From Minisyncoccota bacterium (GTDB lineage: Bacteria; Patescibacteriota; Microgenomatia; UBA1400; PJMF01), in the NCBI GenBank assembly GCA_014728425.1, contig WJLO01000113.1, forward strand, positions 1-6,940: a stretch of 6,940 nucleotides of DNA, written 5' to 3'. Numbering within the stretch: the first letter of the stretch is position 1; each line of letters begins with the position of its first letter. The notes below the pieces were generated by a model that saw nothing but the letters and a program-made list of their open reading frames with translations, made no database searches and was not told where the DNA came from. This document shows positions 4,556 to 6,940 of this stretch, piece by piece. The position numbers were made by a program, and so were the translations under genes.

Positions 4556-5740
4556 TTACTGCCCTGCCAACAGCATTAACAAGACAAACGGTTGCAATAG
4601 GGTGTTATTAAACATACTGTGTAGGAGGGTAACTGTTAAAGCAATGGCAAAGTTTGGTTTTTTTTGAAACACTCCCCTAGTCCATTTAACAGTTAATAAA
4701 CTAAGCAAAACCAGACCAATCAAACCAGTTCCCTGAATAATTAAGATTAACAAGTTGTCTGGCAATTGAGCATGATCAGCTATTGTTTTGGTTGATGGTG
4801 GTTGATTAAGCTGATTAGTGTTGAATAAACCTTGGCCAATCAACCATTGTCTAGTAGTTAAACTTTGCAGAGTTTGACTATTACTGGCATAGCGAGCTTT
4901 AATACTTGAGGTTCGCTGAAGTCGCACTCCTTCGCCAGTGGGCTTAGGGGCTAAACCAATAGTAATTAATAAAATCAAACCAAAAGCCAGGCTTTTTCTA
5001 AAATCAATTAATTTAGTAATAGTTAACAATAACAAAGCTAAGGCAAAACTAAGATAGCTAGCGCGAGACAAGGTTAGCCCTAAGCCAATAGTGAGTAAGC
5101 TTAACATTATTGTTTGCGCTGATTGCCAGGCTCGGGGTAGTTTGCGTTGGTGTAAATAAATAAAAGTGATTACTAAAATCATCCCAGTAAAGTTAGGATC
5201 AAACTGAGTGCTGATTAATCGATAATAATGATCATCCCAACCCAAAATTGCTAAAAATCTAGTGTCTGGTAAAAACAAATATTGTAGTAATCCAAGTAAT
5301 AAGGTTAATAGGCCAAATATTAACCAGCCAAGTTGGGTAGCATTAAGCTGAAATTTTTTAAAAGTGATTGATAATTGTAAAGTTTTTAGCCAGGCAATAA
5401 ACAGCAGATAAAAACTTAAACGAGCTAAATACAGCCAAGCAGTCAGGCTTACTTGATAAAATATTTGATTAATGACTAAACCAAAAGCTAACCAAATTAA
5501 CCAGCTTTGTTCAAGCTTGCCCAAACTAGTAAACCAGGTTTTAAGTTTGTTAATAAATTTGGTGCGTATCTGCTGTTGACTTAAACCTAACAACAACCAG
5601 CCAATCATCACTAATTCATGAACATAAACTGCTATGTTATTGGTGAGTTGCCAGCGTTGTAGTTGGCCTAAACTTAGAACACCAATCAATAAAGCTAGTA
5701 AGCTTAGCTTAAGTTGCTGAGGGTGATTTTTTAAGTTCAT
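4556..5740 (-). CDS. O-antigen ligase/polymerase-like integral membrane protein (Wzy/WaaL family)
   Basis: 394 residues with roughly ten to twelve hydrophobic segments. Family landmarks occur in the expected order: a periplasmic-type STQFDPNFTGMIL (177-189), TLSRASYLSFALALLL (223-238), a loop with IGQGLFN (301-307), ADHAQLPDNLLILIIQGTG (321-339, standing in for the usual H-N-x-x-L motif), and HSMFNN near the C-terminus (374-379). Proteins of this group transfer or polymerise lipid-linked glycan units on the outer face of the membrane; ligase and polymerase cannot be told apart from sequence alone. Length is normal, at the lower end. The start at 5740 overlaps the upstream GT2 gene by 32 bases, which shows translational coupling in one operon. 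It is the last gene of the operon in this direction. Confidence 0.8.
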   Translation of the reverse strand: MNLKNHPQQLKLSLLALLIGVLSLGQLQRWQLTNNIAVYVHELVMIGWLLLGLSQQQIRTKFINKLKTWFTSLGKLEQSWLIWLAFGLVINQIFYQVSLTAWLYLARLSFYLLFIAWLKTLQLSITFKKFQLNATQLGWLIFGLLTLLLGLLQYLFLPDTRFLAILGWDDHYYRLISTQFDPNFTGMILVITFIYLHQRKLPRAWQSAQTIMLSLLTIGLGLTLSRASYLSFALALLLLTITKLIDFRKSLAFGLILLITIGLAPKPTGEGVRLQRTSSIKARYASNSQTLQSLTTRQWLIGQGLFNTNQLNQPPSTKTIADHAQLPDNLLILIIQGTGLIGLVLLSLLTVKWTRGVFQKKPNFAIALTVTLLHSMFNNTLLQPFVLLMLLAGQ

Positions 5741-6434
5741 ATAAATAAATTCTGACCATTAATGAATGTAAGCTCATCATAGTGGCATAAACCAAACCTC
5801 GCCAACGGTCTCGAAAACCTTGTTTGATAAAAAAATTATTAATAAACTTGGCTGGTGGATAAGTCAGTAGTTGCCAGATTAGTTTGCTCTTACTAAAGTT
5901 TTCCTTTGTTAGCTCTTGAGCTTTGAGTTTGGCATAATAAGTGATTTTTTGCCAGAAATCAGCTAAAGATTGATGAGCATAATGCCAAAGCTGGAGGTTA
6001 CTGGTTTGTACTAAACCTTTAACAACTGCTTGTTCATGAACCTGGTACTGAAAGTGAGCAGCTTGCTTTTTCATTAAACGGATCAAATGCTGCTGATAAG
6101 CTTCTCCAGCTGTTAAGGCTTGATTCAGAAAGACATCAGTGCGTTTTAAGGTATAGGCCTGCACGTCTGGGTTTGTTAGTAAGGTCTTTAGTTGGGCTAT
6201 TGATTGAGCATCAATGATTTCATCACTATCTAAAAACAATACCCAGTTATGCTGAGCTTGTTTAAGAGCCTGATTGCGCACTTGGGCAAAATCACTAATG
6301 GGCTGTGTGGGTTTGACTATTAAAACTTCTTGAGCAAACTGAGCGCTTTTTTGGGCTTGGTAAAAACGCTGATCTTGTCGGTGGGTAATAATGATCACGC
6401 TTAAAGGTAGTTTTGACTGAGGTTTAGGGCACAT
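5709..6434 (-). CDS. Family 2 glycosyltransferase, WaaE/KdtX-like
   Basis: 241 residues, typical of short GT2 enzymes that extend lipid-linked or core glycans. A GT-A fold start LSVIIITHRQ (11-20) is followed by EVLIV (36-40), then VRNQALKQAQHNWVLFLDSD (52-71), where D69-S70-D71-E72 is the nucleotide-sugar/metal motif. VHE (132-134) matches the His-Glu found in this subgroup, and the tail FRDRWRGLVYATMMSLHSLM (207-226) matches the WaaE-like amphipathic C-terminal region. It should act at the cytoplasmic membrane face, adding a sugar to a lipid or polyprenol acceptor; donor and acceptor are unknown. The ATG at 6434 overlaps the upstream gene's end by 11 bases, and its own end overlaps the O-antigen-like gene by 32 bases. 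Confidence 0.85.
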   Translation of the reverse strand: MCPKPQSKLPLSVIIITHRQDQRFYQAQKSAQFAQEVLIVKPTQPISDFAQVRNQALKQAQHNWVLFLDSDEIIDAQSIAQLKTLLTNPDVQAYTLKRTDVFLNQALTAGEAYQQHLIRLMKKQAAHFQYQVHEQAVVKGLVQTSNLQLWHYAHQSLADFWQKITYYAKLKAQELTKENFSKSKLIWQLLTYPPAKFINNFFIKQGFRDRWRGLVYATMMSLHSLMVRIYLYELKKSPSAT

Positions 6435-6940
6435 AATAAATCTCTAAAGTTTTTAACTGAGCTTTTTGTACTAAAGGCAAGTTTAAAAAACGTAGTCTAG
6501 GTTGTTGATGAAGTTTTTCAAGATAAAACAGCTGGCCGCCTAAACGATTTTCTTGATAGCCTTGAGCAAGAGCAAGTAGACGCAAGTTGTCAAAAAAACT
6601 GGCAAATTTGCCACGCTGCTGAGTAGTTTTAAACTGAAAGTTGCCTTGGCTTTGTTTAACAATGAACTCTACAGCAGCTTGTTGTTCTGCTACTGAAGGG
6701 CCATAACTAAAATCTTGGTAATTACTAACAAAGAAGTTGTGTTTAAAGATGCTATAAATATTAATTAAACCAACTGTGCTTACTAAGGCTAAGCCAGCAT
6801 ACCAGGACGGCTTTTGCCATTGGCTTAATACATAAGCAATTGGCAATAGCAACAAGATAATATAGGCAGGAAAATATGGCTCAGAAGGGGCGCCGTGTAG
6901 CAAATAACCAAAGCTTAAGATTACAGTAGCTATACTAGTC
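6424..6940 (-). CDS. Integral membrane glycosyltransferase, C-terminal part (GT-C/GT39-like), 5' partial
   Basis: The frame is open to the right edge, so the gene begins outside the window; about 171 residues are visible. The first part holds hydrophobic segments (TSIATVILSFGYLL, then AYIILLLLPIAYVL and AGLALVSTVGLINIYSIF), with EPYFPAY between them, close to the E-x-Y-x-x-P pattern near the last helices of PMT/ArnT-like enzymes. The rest (about 70-171) is a soluble C-terminal tail beginning YGPSVAEQQAAVEFI. Full members are usually 450-600 residues and transfer a sugar from a polyprenyl-phosphate donor on the outer membrane face. A TTG at 6903 is only an internal codon. Overlap with GT2 gene: 11 bases. 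Family call rests on membrane layout, the short motif and operon context, so it is moderate. Confidence 0.6.
   Translation of the reverse strand, partial: TSIATVILSFGYLLHGAPSEPYFPAYIILLLLPIAYVLSQWQKPSWYAGLALVSTVGLINIYSIFKHNFFVSNYQDFSYGPSVAEQQAAVEFIVKQSQGNFQFKTTQQRGKFASFFDNLRLLALAQGYQENRLGGQLFYLEKLHQQPRLRFLNLPLVQKAQLKTLEIYYVP

Overview
The window looks like an AT-rich bacterial chromosome fragment using the standard code. Long reading frames are unbroken with TGA as stop, and TGA is not used internally as glycine. A compact envelope-glycan operon, small membrane-anchored and secreted proteins with Ig or FN3 folds, short spacers and overlapping genes suggest a Patescibacteria/CPR-like organism. 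This is an inference from style; no phylogenetic marker gene is present apart from one tRNA.

Positions 1-2594 look like an accessory, rearranged region. Plus-strand genes follow one another: the 3' part of a D-2-hydroxyacid dehydrogenase-like gene, an IDI-like Nudix protein with a broken Nudix box, an intact Nudix hydrolase, and a truncated 2H phosphoesterase (LigT/2'-5' RNA ligase-like) remnant. After each of the first three genes lies a diverged copy of the same repeat (about 840-1060, 1576-1727, 2236-2339). Read on the minus strand, the repeat encodes pieces of one unidentified protein family. The pattern gene-repeat-gene-repeat-gene-repeat-broken gene resembles a cassette array, but no integrase and no classical attC is visible. 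Three of the four plus-strand genes lack residues that their families normally need for catalysis.

Positions 2600-3620 hold a well-defined transcription unit: promoter, secreted protein with two FN3-like domains, then a strong intrinsic terminator. A tRNA-Thr(CGU) follows.

Positions 3670-4458 hold a single-pass membrane protein with two tandem Ig-like domains. Its upstream region has two perfect 12-nt palindromes.

Positions 4556-6940, minus strand, hold an operon with overlapping genes, transcribed from the right edge: the 3' end of a multi-membrane glycosyltransferase (GT-C/GT39-like), a GT2 glycosyltransferase of the WaaE/KdtX type, and an O-antigen ligase/polymerase-like membrane protein. 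Together they probably build and polymerise or transfer a cell-surface polysaccharide. The operon converges with the Ig-domain gene, separated by about 100 bases.
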